Positions 46,019-57,662 of a stretch of 64,000 nt of DNA are shown here, piece after piece. Both the position numbers and the translations under genes were made by a program. The stretch's first letter is position 1. Each line of letters starts with the position of its first letter. The DNA comes from Anopheles merus (taxonomy: Eukaryota; Arthropoda; Insecta; Diptera; Culicidae). The notes under the pieces are model-generated. The model saw nothing but the letters and a program-made list of their open reading frames with translations, had not been told where the DNA came from and did not search any database. Where the stretch lies: NCBI RefSeq assembly GCF_017562075.2, contig NC_054085.1, positions 1,116,001-1,180,000 of the forward strand, written 5' to 3'.

Positions 46019-46326
46019 AGGGGCGGTCCCGTGGTACAGTCGACAACTTGTACGACTCAATAACATACCCGTCATGGATTCAAGCCTAGAATGGACCGGA
46101 CGTTTCCTTAGGCCTATATAGGGTGGTACAGCGGACGGCAAATTTTGCGACCGAAAGAGCCAAATTCCCGAAAAATGTTCGTAGACAAACAGCATAGCTA
46201 TACCAAGAGCAAACATGCAAAATAGAAAAACCAAGCAAAGAGCCGCATGCGGCCGCGAGCCATACTTTGCCGATTACTGGGCTGGTATATCCGCGTAGGA
46301 CGTTATGCCAAATAGAAGAACTATCA
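46019..46326 (+). mobile_element. tRNA-derived SINE, long variant
   Basis: Head GGGGCGGTCCCGTGGTACAG, then CCCGTCATGGATTCAAGCC (B-box-like). It ends in GACGTTATGCCAAATAGAAG, a tail of the same kind as the 12.8-kb copy. About 308 bases long, so the middle carries about 140 bases more than the 12.7-kb copy. The left half matches the other SINE copies in the window closely. Confidence 0.75.
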
Positions 46327-46549
46327 CTGGTGTAATGTCGAATAAATACTCGAATGGTAGGAGTGTTTTGTAAAATGACGTTGAGGCTTTAACTAATCAT
46401 CAATAATAATTGTATATTGTGCCTCAGCTAAATATGCAAGAGATTTGCATGTAATAGAATTGTAATAGCAATTTGCATAGAAACAATGTAATAGATTTTA
46501 CATTAGGTGAACAAATACGGGTTACGACGTTACGGAAACGGGAATAGTA

Positions 46550-46914
46550 CAGTAGATGACCGCTAACTGAGAGGTAAACAAGCTCCAGTTAACGAACAAT
46601 GTTCGCTAACTGGAGTGACGTTTCTATGGATTGATTGTTTTGATTGGAGTTGACTGCAATAAACATACCAAACTTTTTTTTCATTTATGTTGATATAAAG
46701 TATAGTAATTCGTGTAATAACATAAATTAATAGCAAACGTAGGCAAAAGACCCTAAATTTGTTTGAAAAATGCACATTTGCGGCAAATTTCTCTTCATGA
46801 GATTCCGAATGTTTCGTGTTTTGACGTTTAAGTGTTAAAACTTAACTCCAGTTAGCGAACCTCCAGTTAAAAAGCACTCCAATTAAAACACATCCAGTCA
46901 GCGGTCACCTACTG
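46550..46914. mobile_element. MITE with pogo/Tigger-like termini and TA target site
   Basis: The termini are near-perfect inverted repeats with consensus CAGTAGRTGACCGCTRACTG (18 of 20 identical). The element is 365 bases and is flanked by TA on both sides (46548-46549 and 46915-46916), the expected TA duplication of Tc1/mariner/pogo-type elements. Sub-terminal copies of AACTGGAG/CTCCAGTTA also occur in inverted orientation. There is no transposase frame, so it is non-autonomous. It lies only 76 bases before the Prosap exon at 46991. Confidence 0.88.
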
Positions 46915-46990
46915 TATTATTATTTTTATTATTTTTCTTATGAATTAATCTTATGTTTAATGATAACACAATTTTTTCTTCTCGTTGCAG

Positions 46991-47139
46991 TTCTCGCTGC
47001 TAAATTTAGACTTGAACGATGAAGGAGAACTTCCAAAAAAACATGAAATAAGAAACCTGCGCCCAGTACTTTCGTGTGAAAGTGAATACATTCGTTGGCG
47101 TTCACGGAGCGCATTCTTGTCACTACGTCATCCTCAAAA
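46991..47139 (+). other. Prosap: Prosap 5' leader (non-coding part of first coding exon)
   Basis: The exon follows a pyrimidine-rich acceptor TTTTTTCTTCTCGTTGCAG ending at 46990, so an untranslated exon must lie upstream. A small uORF, ATG at 47019 to TAA at 47049-47051 (11 codons including stop), precedes the coding start. An in-frame TGA at 47083-47085 lies upstream of the chosen ATG. Confidence 0.65.
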
Positions 47140-47304
47140 ATGGACACAATGACTTTTGACGATGAGCCGCCACCTGAACCCCGGGAAGGCTGGCTGCTTG
47201 TACGTGTATTCGTCCCTGAGTTGAACGTCCATAAGAGCCTCCAATTTCCATCGGATAAGATCGTGTGGGACGTGAAGCAACAGTGCCTTGCTTCATTACC
47301 CAAG
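47140..47304 (+). CDS. Prosap: Shank/ProSAP postsynaptic scaffold, first coding exon
   Basis: Fifty-five codons from ATG at 47140 (AAAATGG context, in-frame stop 57 bases upstream) to the donor CCCAAG/GTAAGT at 47305, ending in phase 0. After an acidic/proline leader (DDEPPPEPRE) comes WLLVRVFVPELNVHKSLQFP and then IVWDVKQQCLASLPK. This matches the beginning of the Shank N-terminal (SPN, ubiquitin-like Ras/Rap-binding) domain, where vertebrate Shanks have a VRVGIPDL-type strand and VWAAKQ. The full protein would continue with ankyrin repeats, PDZ and SAM domains that scaffold postsynaptic receptors; none is in this window. The second ATG at 47149 could also be used. The alternative is another protein with a ubiquitin-like domain, but the VWDVKQQ segment favours Shank. 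Confidence 0.8.
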
Positions 47305-49066
47305 GTAAGTACTATATGTATTGTGTATTTGAACAGTTAACCTGCACCATGCATGCATATTCTACGATTTATAAGTATTCGAATGAGCCATAACTAATCC
47401 AGCAGTTCAAAGCCATAACCATTCGGCATGAATGGCGCACAAGGTCAGGGTGTCAATGGTTGCTAACTTCTTAGCAGGTGTGTTATACTTTTCACTCGCA
47501 GTGATAAGCGTGCTCATTGAAGGAAGTTACTGATATACATTTTGTATTGCCGCATGTCATGTTCAAGAAATGTGTTTTAAATTAGACGTTACCTGCGACC
47601 ATCCATCACCCATAAAAAAATGAAACCAATCATACGTTCTTCGCCACTGTGGGACGGCTGATATGTTTGAGACATCAAACAAGAATCTCGTGGTGTATGG
47701 TATTCAAAAGATAACAGTTAAATGGTCCTGTCAATATTCGAGGGCAGAAGCCATTGCTTATTCTGTGATAGAAAATTTTACTCTTTCTCTCTGGCTTTGT
47801 CGCAAGTCATTAACAAACAATCTACAGTTGTAATATTCTGATTAATTCTATACTGGGAAATTTGTTGGTTGCATATATTTTAGCAACTACAGTGAATTAG
47901 TTATTTTTATTTAATTAATTACTCTCCCTAAAAATATAACGCCAGATACAAGTTACTCAATATGTGATGGAACTTTACCTCAGCTCTCAGTTTCATGTTT
48001 ATCCCACAACTAACTAAATGGACAGTTTGCAGTGTGTGAATCAACGTCATAGTCGAGAGAAACTCGATCCTCGCAAGAGCGTTTGATGCGTTGTGGCATT
48101 GATTCCGTAGATCCATTTCTGGTTAGTGGAACATTTCTCACTTTTGTTCCTATGATTAAGCCTCAAAGTATAGCCATGGAATCCCAGCTTCTTACGGCGA
48201 TCTGTTAATGGTGGAATGTACGGTCTAGAATTGCGGTCACCGCGTGTTTGCCAAGATTTGTGCATGTATACGAGAAGGAATGGCGGAAGTGCATCCATCT
48301 AAAAGCCATCTTGGTATTTGACTTGTTGGTGAGTTGCTGTGGATAGGCTTCCAAATGTGTTGTGTTTATTGGCTGCAGTCTACGGAAAAGGGTCACAAGC
48401 TTTGACTAGACTCGCGCATGAGCATGATTGTCTATTTATCGAAGTTAGTATCCCAACTGGAATGGTATCAGACATCCAGCACAAACTCGTAATTTAGAAG
48501 AGGCAACATTAAAGCGATTTTAAATTTTATTGTTTCCGTCGGGCTCTTTGATCCGAAGGGAAACTAGTGATGAAAAGACTATCTATTCATTTTTAGATCA
48601 CACAATGGTAGCACGCATTTTATGATAAAAATGTTTTATTTAAATTGTAATATAATTTTAAATAAAATAAAAAACCAAAAGGATTTTCCATCATTTCATA
48701 ATTATTTTATTCGTGTGATATCTTAGCAAGTGCTCTCCAATATTTTTAGGATCGCGGACCATTTGAAATCTAGGCTTTGAAAATACATTTGCCGCGGCCT
48801 ACATCTATTAAGGGTATATATTTTATAGACTTAGTTTAATGTTTTTAGTAAAAAATATGTTAAATCTTGTTCTAGACGTGCCTTTGAAAATTTATTTCAG
48901 ATTATGGGAAAAATGCAAGATAGTAATAAGCTTTTCTTTTTAAAAAAATAAATTATTTTACGGATCACGTCTGGTAGAGCTACACATCACAGGTTGGAGA
49001 CCACTGTCTTAAGCACACAAAATATTGAATTTATTGAAATTTTATAATAGGGTAACTGTACCAGTA

Positions 49067-49980
49067 TTCGGCAGTGTACCTGTTTTCGGCAGGGTAGCTA
49101 AAAACGTGTAATTACGCAAAAACGCGTTGAAAATTATATCAGCACATATTTTTTTACATAGAGATATGCTCATTTGTTATTCATATACGAAGTTTCACAT
49201 CATTTCCATGCATATTTTTCAAAATATCAAACAAAATGTACGGAGTTCAACATGTTTCGGCAGATTTGCAGTTAGCCAATAGTTCGGCAGGTTTCATTAT
49301 TAACAGAATCAGAGCACTAAAACAATAAAAGTATGGTTTTTATGAAAGATTTTATGTTTGCAGATTTTATACTAGCCCGCTTGTAATTTTAAAATCACTA
49401 AAAACCAGTAATTATTCACTTTATATGCTGCCGAAAATTGGTACACGGTAAATGTTGATTTTTGACAGATCAATGCTTTGGGCTACTGCCGAAACTTGAA
49501 ACAAAAACACACTTTTGATTTCGTTGAATATTCATTTAAAACTTGATCAGAGAGCTGTATCAAATATCATTTTTGATATCATTTTTGATTTACAAATTAC
49601 ATTTTTGTATCAAATATCACCCATTTCACTATAAATTATCCAATAACTTGAGAGAAAAATAATAATTTGGGAGCCTGTCGGAGCCGTACTCTACAGCCGT
49701 CAGGCAGTCTCATTTCTCCAGTGTCTACTTTGTTTGTAACTCAAATCAAAATGACTGTAAAAATTGCCAGCAAAATGCCCAAAATGGGCAACATAAAATT
49801 AATAATTTAAGTAGTTTTTAACACCATTCTTAGGAAAGTGAGAGTGTAAAATTGTTTTAAACATTTTTGTCTACATATTGGCATTAATTAAAACATTTAC
49901 TGACCCGTATTCGCGATGCCGAAAATTGGAGCACAGCCTGCCGAAAATAGGACCAAACTGCCGAAAATAGGAACAAAAAC
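49067..49980. repeat. inverted repeat family with TTCGGCAG motifs
   Basis: Four TTCGGCAG motifs in plus orientation (near 49067, 49085, 49255, 49283) are followed by CTGCCGAAA or TGCCGAAA in minus orientation (near 49425, 49484, 49918, 49937, 49957). The arrangement is therefore a large imperfect palindrome of about 0.9 kb. No protein frame is present. It may be a MITE or foldback element. Confidence 0.6.
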
Positions 49981-52518
49981 AGTGTTTGCATTTTCATGAA
50001 TATCGCTATAAAATGCATTTAAAACGGCAAATAAAAAATAGCACAACATAATACAATAGTTTATCGTTCAAAATAACGTCACTTTCATGAAAAGTAATAA
50101 AAATTGTAAGTGTACAAGCAGTTTTGGGAAACTGCTGCACTAATTTCACCGACAAACCGACGTGACACTTCGAACAAAATTAGCTTCAAAAGTTGTCTCC
50201 TTATTTCAAATGAAAATACGTTAAACACTAGCGCCATCTCTATAATGATTCGCTTACTACACTGACACAGAGGAGAAATTGCTAAAACCCCTTTTTTGTT
50301 TTTCTCCCCAACTTCCAACGAAAAATATTTTCTCTACTTCTCACATCATTTGTATTGAGTTGGAAACCCATCAAATGATTTTTATGGGTATTTTGCCAAA
50401 TTATTTGCATAAAATCTTGCCTAACACTTCCTCTGCCGCGAACAGAGCTACTTGGAAAGTGTTCGTTGCCATCTAACAGCGTCGCGTAACAGACGTCTCT
50501 GCTATTTGCACAAAAGTGTTAGCCTATATTGTCATTTATATAATTCTTATTTATTTATATAATATTGTAAAAATTTAAAAATAGCTTCACATAAACATAT
50601 CTATGACTTGCATATACATACATATTTGCAATATGTGGTGCTATATAATTTCCTATTCATCGGACCTGCACAAGCAACCCAATGTTAGCGGCTACGCAGC
50701 AATTGAACGGCTTGATTGGATTTTACCCAATCACGTCACGTCACACATATATAAAATACCTCAAAAGCATTCATGGAACAGGGGGGGTTTTGGGTTTTGA
50801 TGGCTAAGTCTGTGGAGTAGTTTTGCGCGTTATCCCATTGATAGCTAGTGGAGCGTTATAAACGTAATCGTCGAGGTAGATCGTTGGTAGTGACTGCTGC
50901 TGTCCTCGTCATCATCATCTTCATGATCGTCATTATTATCATCGATGACTACATACTCTTCATACTCAAACCGGCTTGGAATGCGGGCCAGCTTCCAAAG
51001 CAAACCAAATTCACCAACACTTGGGTTGCGATCATGTACGGCCTACCCAGACGGCCCGCGGCATTGTAGGGCTGTTGGACAGAAACGTAGTCCACAGCAT
51101 TGGTTCGAGAGCTTTTAAGAGGAGCTGGATGGAAGTGGGTTTTGGAAAACCGGTTTTTGGTTTGAATTTCCGTTGTTCTTTTTCGTTTCGCTCAACATCA
51201 CACAAACGCTCGTACAGCGTGGCCAATCGATAGCCGTTGGTCATGTCGCGCCATGTAAGTGTGCGCGCTCGCTCGCGGTTCGACGTGTACAACGCGGAAA
51301 AGAGAAATGGGTTAAGCCACACTGGAATATCTTTCGAATGTATGTCTCCAGAAAACGGTGGACGCAGCACAGGGCTTTTAGCGGCTAGACGCAAGGTGTG
51401 TAATGGCCGGGAATTCGAGCGGTTGCCTATCCGTTGAGCGACCGTTTGAACATGGGAAGAAAACGTATATGTATTTGTTTGGCCATTATAGGGAACCCGT
51501 TTCGTTCGGTGCGTCTAACGACCAGCGGTGCGAATCTAAGGAAATGGCGTAGTGTCGGTCAAAACCCTCCTACGTGAGCTGAAAAAGGAAAGAGAGATTT
51601 TTAAATGTCCAGTCCAGTATGGTATGTGGTTCTGTTTGCTAAAAAGTGTAGATAGAATTTTCTGGATGTCTACAGTTGAATAACAGCAAAAAGTTATCAA
51701 TTGTCAAATGAAAAAAAAAATTGTGTCTGTTATTTAATTAATATGATACATTAATGCTATTTTTGTCATTTTAATGTATATTACATTATTCATCTTAAAA
51801 TGCATAGTTTAAATAATAATTCAGAATTAAAACATAGACTGGGTCGATACGTTCAAACATAAATAAAATGCAAAACGAATAGAAATTGAGTAACTCAAGT
51901 TATGCTATTTAATTTTTTCGTTTTTTATTTATCGTTAAAATATAAAGAACATTTTGGTGCACTTGATTTTGTTAAATAAAATAAGATTATATTGAAATTT
52001 ATTCATGTATAGACAAAATTATACACTTTTTATAGAAACATCTTTTGAAATCTGGTTTTCCTTTTATTTGTTGTAAATGCATCAAAAATGTTTCCGTCTC
52101 ACGTCTATTTTCTATGTTTTATTTTTGTTGTAATTCTTCCCTTTCATATATTTTGATAATTTAGCGCTTTACAGGCACGTTTTTAGTTTTTTAAAAATTG
52201 TGACAAAGTATTAAGACCGTGTGGTTCATCACTACACAGCACTTGCTCGATGTGCTTCATCTATGTTTTCCCAATGTTCTCCACTTGGGGAGACTTACAT
52301 GTGGATACACTTCTAGAATAGCGGCAAATCAAACGATATTGAACGAGTTTTGGTATCAATAAAGATAAGATTTATTCGCCTATGCTCTGTAATTACCATG
52401 TACTGTCAATAATCAAGTTCAGGACCTGCCAATATTTGAACAGTATAATATTATAGGGTAATCAATAAGCTATCATCCTATCAGCTGATAAGGATTAAAT
52501 CATTTGTGTCTTAGTGTC

Positions 52519-52556
52519 AATATTACGCTCCGCAATAGCAAATATTACGCTCCGCA
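52519..52556. repeat. 16-bp direct duplication (AATATTACGCTCCGCA)
   Basis: Two identical 16-base copies at 52519-52534 and 52541-52556, 22 bases apart. Confidence 0.9.
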
Positions 52557-54570
52557 TATTTAGGTAATCATCTTAGAAAGTAAAAACTATCCCTATTATC
52601 CAAGCGTAAATAAAAAATAATAATTGTATCATGAACTCGAAAACATACCAACAGCAAATCAAGGAATAAATAAATGGCGTTTTTTTGCACAGAACTTTTG
52701 AGTAGTTTTATTCTTATCACTGGGCACAACAACCGTTTTTGATACAGTTCTGCCTATGTCACTTAAGTGCTGGACAATCTTTGACTGATTACCCATGGCA
52801 GGATAGTTAGTCCTGAACTATTCGTATTGATACATAGCGAACCTAATCTGGACTGCACGTCTCAAACATCCTAATCTCTACTCCGGTTGCCATGTTCTAT
52901 CTCGAATCAATTAAAATAATTTGCTATATAATAGCCAAGGTCGCTAAGACTTGTCTAATCTCGTAAAAGGTCACAAACATTCAATTTACATTCATAACGG
53001 CATGATGGCAAGATGTTTCCTTGGTCTCATTCACGATTGAATGTTGTTAATTTAAGTGTGTGTATCATTATAGCATATTTCATAGGATGCAGTCATTCAT
53101 ATAACATAGAAATTAGGTATACTTGAACGACCGCATGCACATGATTTTATATTACATGTTGTTTATAAAGTTGAATATTTTGTAACGAAATGAATATTTG
53201 TTTTACTGCTATTTCAATTTATTTTATTATCGTTTCATTTTTTGGGATACATTTTTGTGTGTAATGCATATGCTACAATATGTCGTAAATATCTGATGAA
53301 ACGGATGGAATCAATTCATCCATGCTTCTAAAATGCGAATTGGTGTTTGTCAACGTTCAAATGAACAACGCTTCTATACAATATTCGTCCAATAGGTGGC
53401 TTATTGGTTTTGGGTAAGAGAATCAATTTTAATGCATGCGTATTTTTATTCGTTCATTTTATTTACTTCTTTATTTATTTATTTATCTATCACAAAAATA
53501 TTCTAAATTAATCGTTGTCGAAAGATATGCGACCTTCAGCTTCAGCAGGGCAGTTGATTTATAAAATCTTCAGCTTTTTATGCGTACATGTGCTCTGCTT
53601 AAACATCCATATAATTCATAATCGATTGCGATTATTTATACCACATTTATACCAGTATTTTTTTCATTTTGGTTCAATATTATATTTTTTATCGAAAATT
53701 TATTGAACGTCAGAAACCAGGTAATTTCACTTTTCATCTTTGACATTACTAAAAAGCAACCGTTTACTATATTTTATTGCAAATCGAATATTCGATAATA
53801 TGACGAGTTTACCTGCAAACTTTATCGTTACAAATATCAGAAGGATATGATCATTAATCTTGTATACCTTACATCATCATGTATTGTTTGTTGTTTCTTG
53901 TGTTTATTGGATTCTAAAAGGGATCGAAGTTCCGAAGGACTTAATTTGTCTCTTTACTAAAATTAACTTACGTAGCAGGAGCACCAACAGAGAAAACAAT
54001 TAAGGCATACATTTAAATAATGAGAGCTCCAGTCATAGAAGCAGTAATAGTTGTGGTTAAATTTAAGTTCCATCATCATCGTATATCTGTTTATACAAAT
54101 ATTTATTCAAAGATTGTTATTAATTGTAGTAAAAATGGAAGTAATCATGTTTTAATCCTTGTCACTTGCTCAGCGAAAACACAATTAGCTATACAATCAT
54201 ATTCCTTTAACATTATTAACATACTGTTTTTGCCAATTCTGAAATTGGCGATATAAGAACTCTATAGAGAGTAGTAAACAAGTATGCTCCTATTTTTCAT
54301 GTTGATTTAACTGATCAAGGATCATTTGTAGTCACTGCCGGATGTATTCAATCAATTGTAGCATTGTAACAAGTAAAATGGAATCAAACGAAGAACTCCC
54401 TCATGATTGGCCTGGGAATTGTTTATTTCGTTGACACGATGCTGTGATGCATTGAAACAGAAGTGGTAATATTATACAATGTCAGATTTTTTAACAAGGT
54501 TTCACTAGAAAATGAAATTAATGCTGCTGAGTATGAGTTTATATCATTTTACATTATATGCAATAATACA

Positions 54571-54680
54571 GGCTTTACCTCGCACGACTTAACAACATGT
54601 CCGTCATGGGAACAAGCCTAGAACCGTCCCCCGTAGTAAGGAATGACTTTCTGGCTGTTTGGTATTCAACAAGTCTTTTG
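54571..54680 (+). mobile_element. tRNA-derived SINE, fragment
   Basis: CGCACGACTTAACAACATGT, CCGTCATGGGAACAAGCC, then CCGTAGTAAGGAATGACTTT and GGTATTCAACAAGTC follow the same order as the other SINE copies. The extreme 5' head and the tail are absent. Confidence 0.8.
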
Positions 54681-57444
54681 TAATATAAATTTTACGCGAT
54701 ACCATGCTTTTTTAATTTTAATAAATAAACTTATACGTTTTTTTAATATTTTAATCCGGATAAAATAGATATTTATGATGAGATTTTTTAAATTGACTAG
54801 TGTTGAGAACTGCTACATTATAAAACAGGAATCTATGATTTTGAAATATGCTATAAAAAGAAATACAATTTCTAAAACAAACTAAATAAGGTTAATCTAA
54901 TAATGGAATTTTACGACGTGTTGATATACGCTTTCTAGTACAGGCACGCTGTACAATTTTGGTCTCAAATTGGTCGATAGTTCTTTTTTCACGCTTTTCT
55001 CACATCCGCGTATAACTTGTTATTCGTTGTCCAGACGTTGTCCATAATGTGACCTCAAAAGACAGATTAGATTAAACTAGGCTAACAACAGCGTTAGTAG
55101 TGTCTAATTTTTCGTGCTACTAGTCGACATGCGGTCTGATAGGTATACTGGCCCAAGCCGAACATTCGCACCATGACTGTTGTTTTGCTTCTGTTCCCTT
55201 GAACATCAGATATCTTTGTGGTTTGCCTTTCGCTAACTTGGTGAGATTCATGGTTAGCAGAGCAAGTCTTGATGCAGTGATAAATTATGAGAGGTTTGTT
55301 TCTGGAGCATCCAAGCGGGAATTACACGTGGGTGAGATGTATCAATTGTGAAGGTTCGAAGAATGTGTACTTTACAAAGTTATACCTTATGCTATTTTAA
55401 TAAGTGATATGAGATGTCGTCACTATGATGTTCAAAATGAATCTTTGGATGTTAATCCTTTCTTAGGATTCGTGTTGTGCAACACGACCGAAGGGACGGC
55501 TGAATAAAAAATCCTGTCTGTTTTGCCCTGCATCATAAATGTTCTATTCGTTCTAAAGAAGGTATCATCGTACTTATTTGTATTATTTTATTATGCTGCA
55601 ATAGCGACTGTAAGCTCAATTTGCTACAGCAAGTATTGCATATTAATATACTAATAAGATGTTTCTGTGTTAGTTGTAGATTACATTCCAGTGTTCAGTT
55701 TATATTGTACAGCAGAACAGGATGCCTCCAATCATGTGCAATAAAGGCAATGTTGCCGAAAATATCATAGAAAAACAATACATATTAAGCATACAGGGGG
55801 CTCGTCTGAAACTGTTTGTATGAAATATCCTCATCCACAGCGGAGGAATGTGAGAAACATTAAATTGCGGCATATTTCCGTTTATTCGCACTATACTGAC
55901 CATATGAGTTATTTTTTATCTAGATGCTATGATGTTTTTAATTGTAGTTTATTCTGGTATATTTTGTTTGTGTTCTTTTAAGCGTTCAAAGATATTATCT
56001 TTTTTTTATTGACGATGCGTTCGTATTTCTGGGATATAGTACCCCCACATAATAACATTTTCAATTCAAGCCCAATATACGTAGTTGATAAGCAAATAGG
56101 TTATATTAAAGAATGGAAGATATGTTACGTTTCACATAGAAATAATAAGGGTATAAAACAATTTGTTATAATGCAATATTTATTTATGGGCTGCATCTTT
56201 TCTTATGTACTTAGTGATTTAAGTGTCTTGAACATAAGCAATACTCCAGCAATTACAGCATTGTTTACTATAGCGTGCTTAATGAAGATAATCAAGATGT
56301 GAATTTCAGTAGCCGGAACGATGCATCTCGCTTTTCACACTGTTCCAAGCATCATGTGCTAAATTTACAAAGGCAGCCTAAACGCAATGCACATAAAGAG
56401 AGAGTTTGTATGCAGTGCGAATAGTTTAAATGAAAGTTTAGACTGCTTTCGTGCGATTAGTATCCAGCCGTTGGAAAAGCTTGGTTTACTGAACGTAATT
56501 ATCTCTACTTGCTTGAAAATAACCGTTATAAATCTGATTGGTATGATGCCTTTTTCGCCATCTGTACAATGAGGTTTGGTTGAGCGAGCGTTTTTTTTAG
56601 TTTCGGCGGTTTAAACTTCTACTCTTTGTTTATTTTCCACTATCAGGATGTACGGCTCAAATCGCTTTTATTCATCACGAACGAGTTAAGGATCGTCACT
56701 TATCATTGTGACTAGTTAAAAAGCTATTCGATTTTGACAAAGGAACCGTTCTCCCGACTACTGTCTGAAAAGATGCCATCAAATTGGAATGTTGTGGACT
56801 CCAACCATGTTTTATAGTGTTCCGCAAACTAGTTTTAAGGTTTAGTGTTTAAAACATTTAATTACAATACATTAACAGAAAAAATGCGATGAGTACGATT
56901 TGCAATGCTATAACATCATGCACCTTTGCATTGTCAATGTTGTTGCTTATATGTAATATCGTAACATTTACTGAAGTCAAGCTTAATCCTAGCGCCTTTA
57001 TACTTCATGTATCACGTATTGTCTGCGATCGTGTTATGTGACGTACATCCACGTGATAAACACGATTGTAATTCTAAACTGTGCTCGACTAATTATCCAT
57101 CATTAGCATTTGTTCATTGCATCAAGTTGATCGGAGGCAAAAAATTCAAAGTGTATGTAAACAGCAATGGCTTACCAACCGGTTTTAAAATCGTTGTTTG
57201 TATCAATCGGTCTTGGAACTAGTAATTTGATGATTAGGGATATTAAATGCAATGAATGTTACGGATTTTTTTCTTATTTTTTTCACTTATCTATTTTATT
57301 GGATATTATTTGGTGCAGTTAGAAGTTTACAAGCTTTAAAGGTTTAAAATTACATTATCAACCAATTTATTTACGTATCAAATAGTTTTCTCGTTGAGCA
57401 TTGCTCAATTACCTTTTTTTTTGTAAAAAGTAGTACATTATATT

Positions 57445-57662
57445 AGCCGGTTTCGTGGTACAGTCATCAACTCGTACGACTTAACAGTATGCCCGTCATG
57501 GGTTCAAGTTCCGAATGGACCGTGTCGCCATACGTAGGACTGACTATCCTGCTAGGGGTTAATCAATAAGTCACTGAAAGCCTAGCCCACAATTGGTATA
57601 GACAGGCCTTGACCGACAACGGCTGTTGAGCCAAAGAAGAAGAAGAAGAAGAAGAAGAAGGG
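57445..57662 (+). mobile_element. full-length tRNA-derived SINE (SINE200-like)
   Basis: The most complete copy: CCGGTTTCGTGGTACAGTC, CTCGTACGACTTAACAGTATG, GGGTTCAAGTTCC (B box), CATACGTAGGACTGACTATC, GGCCTTGACCGACAACGGC, and a CCAAAGAAGAAGAAG tail of about 24 bases. It is flanked by imperfect 10-base target duplications (acattatatt at 57435-57444, acattagatt at 57667-57676, 9 of 10 identical). This supports LINE-mediated insertion. Confidence 0.9.
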
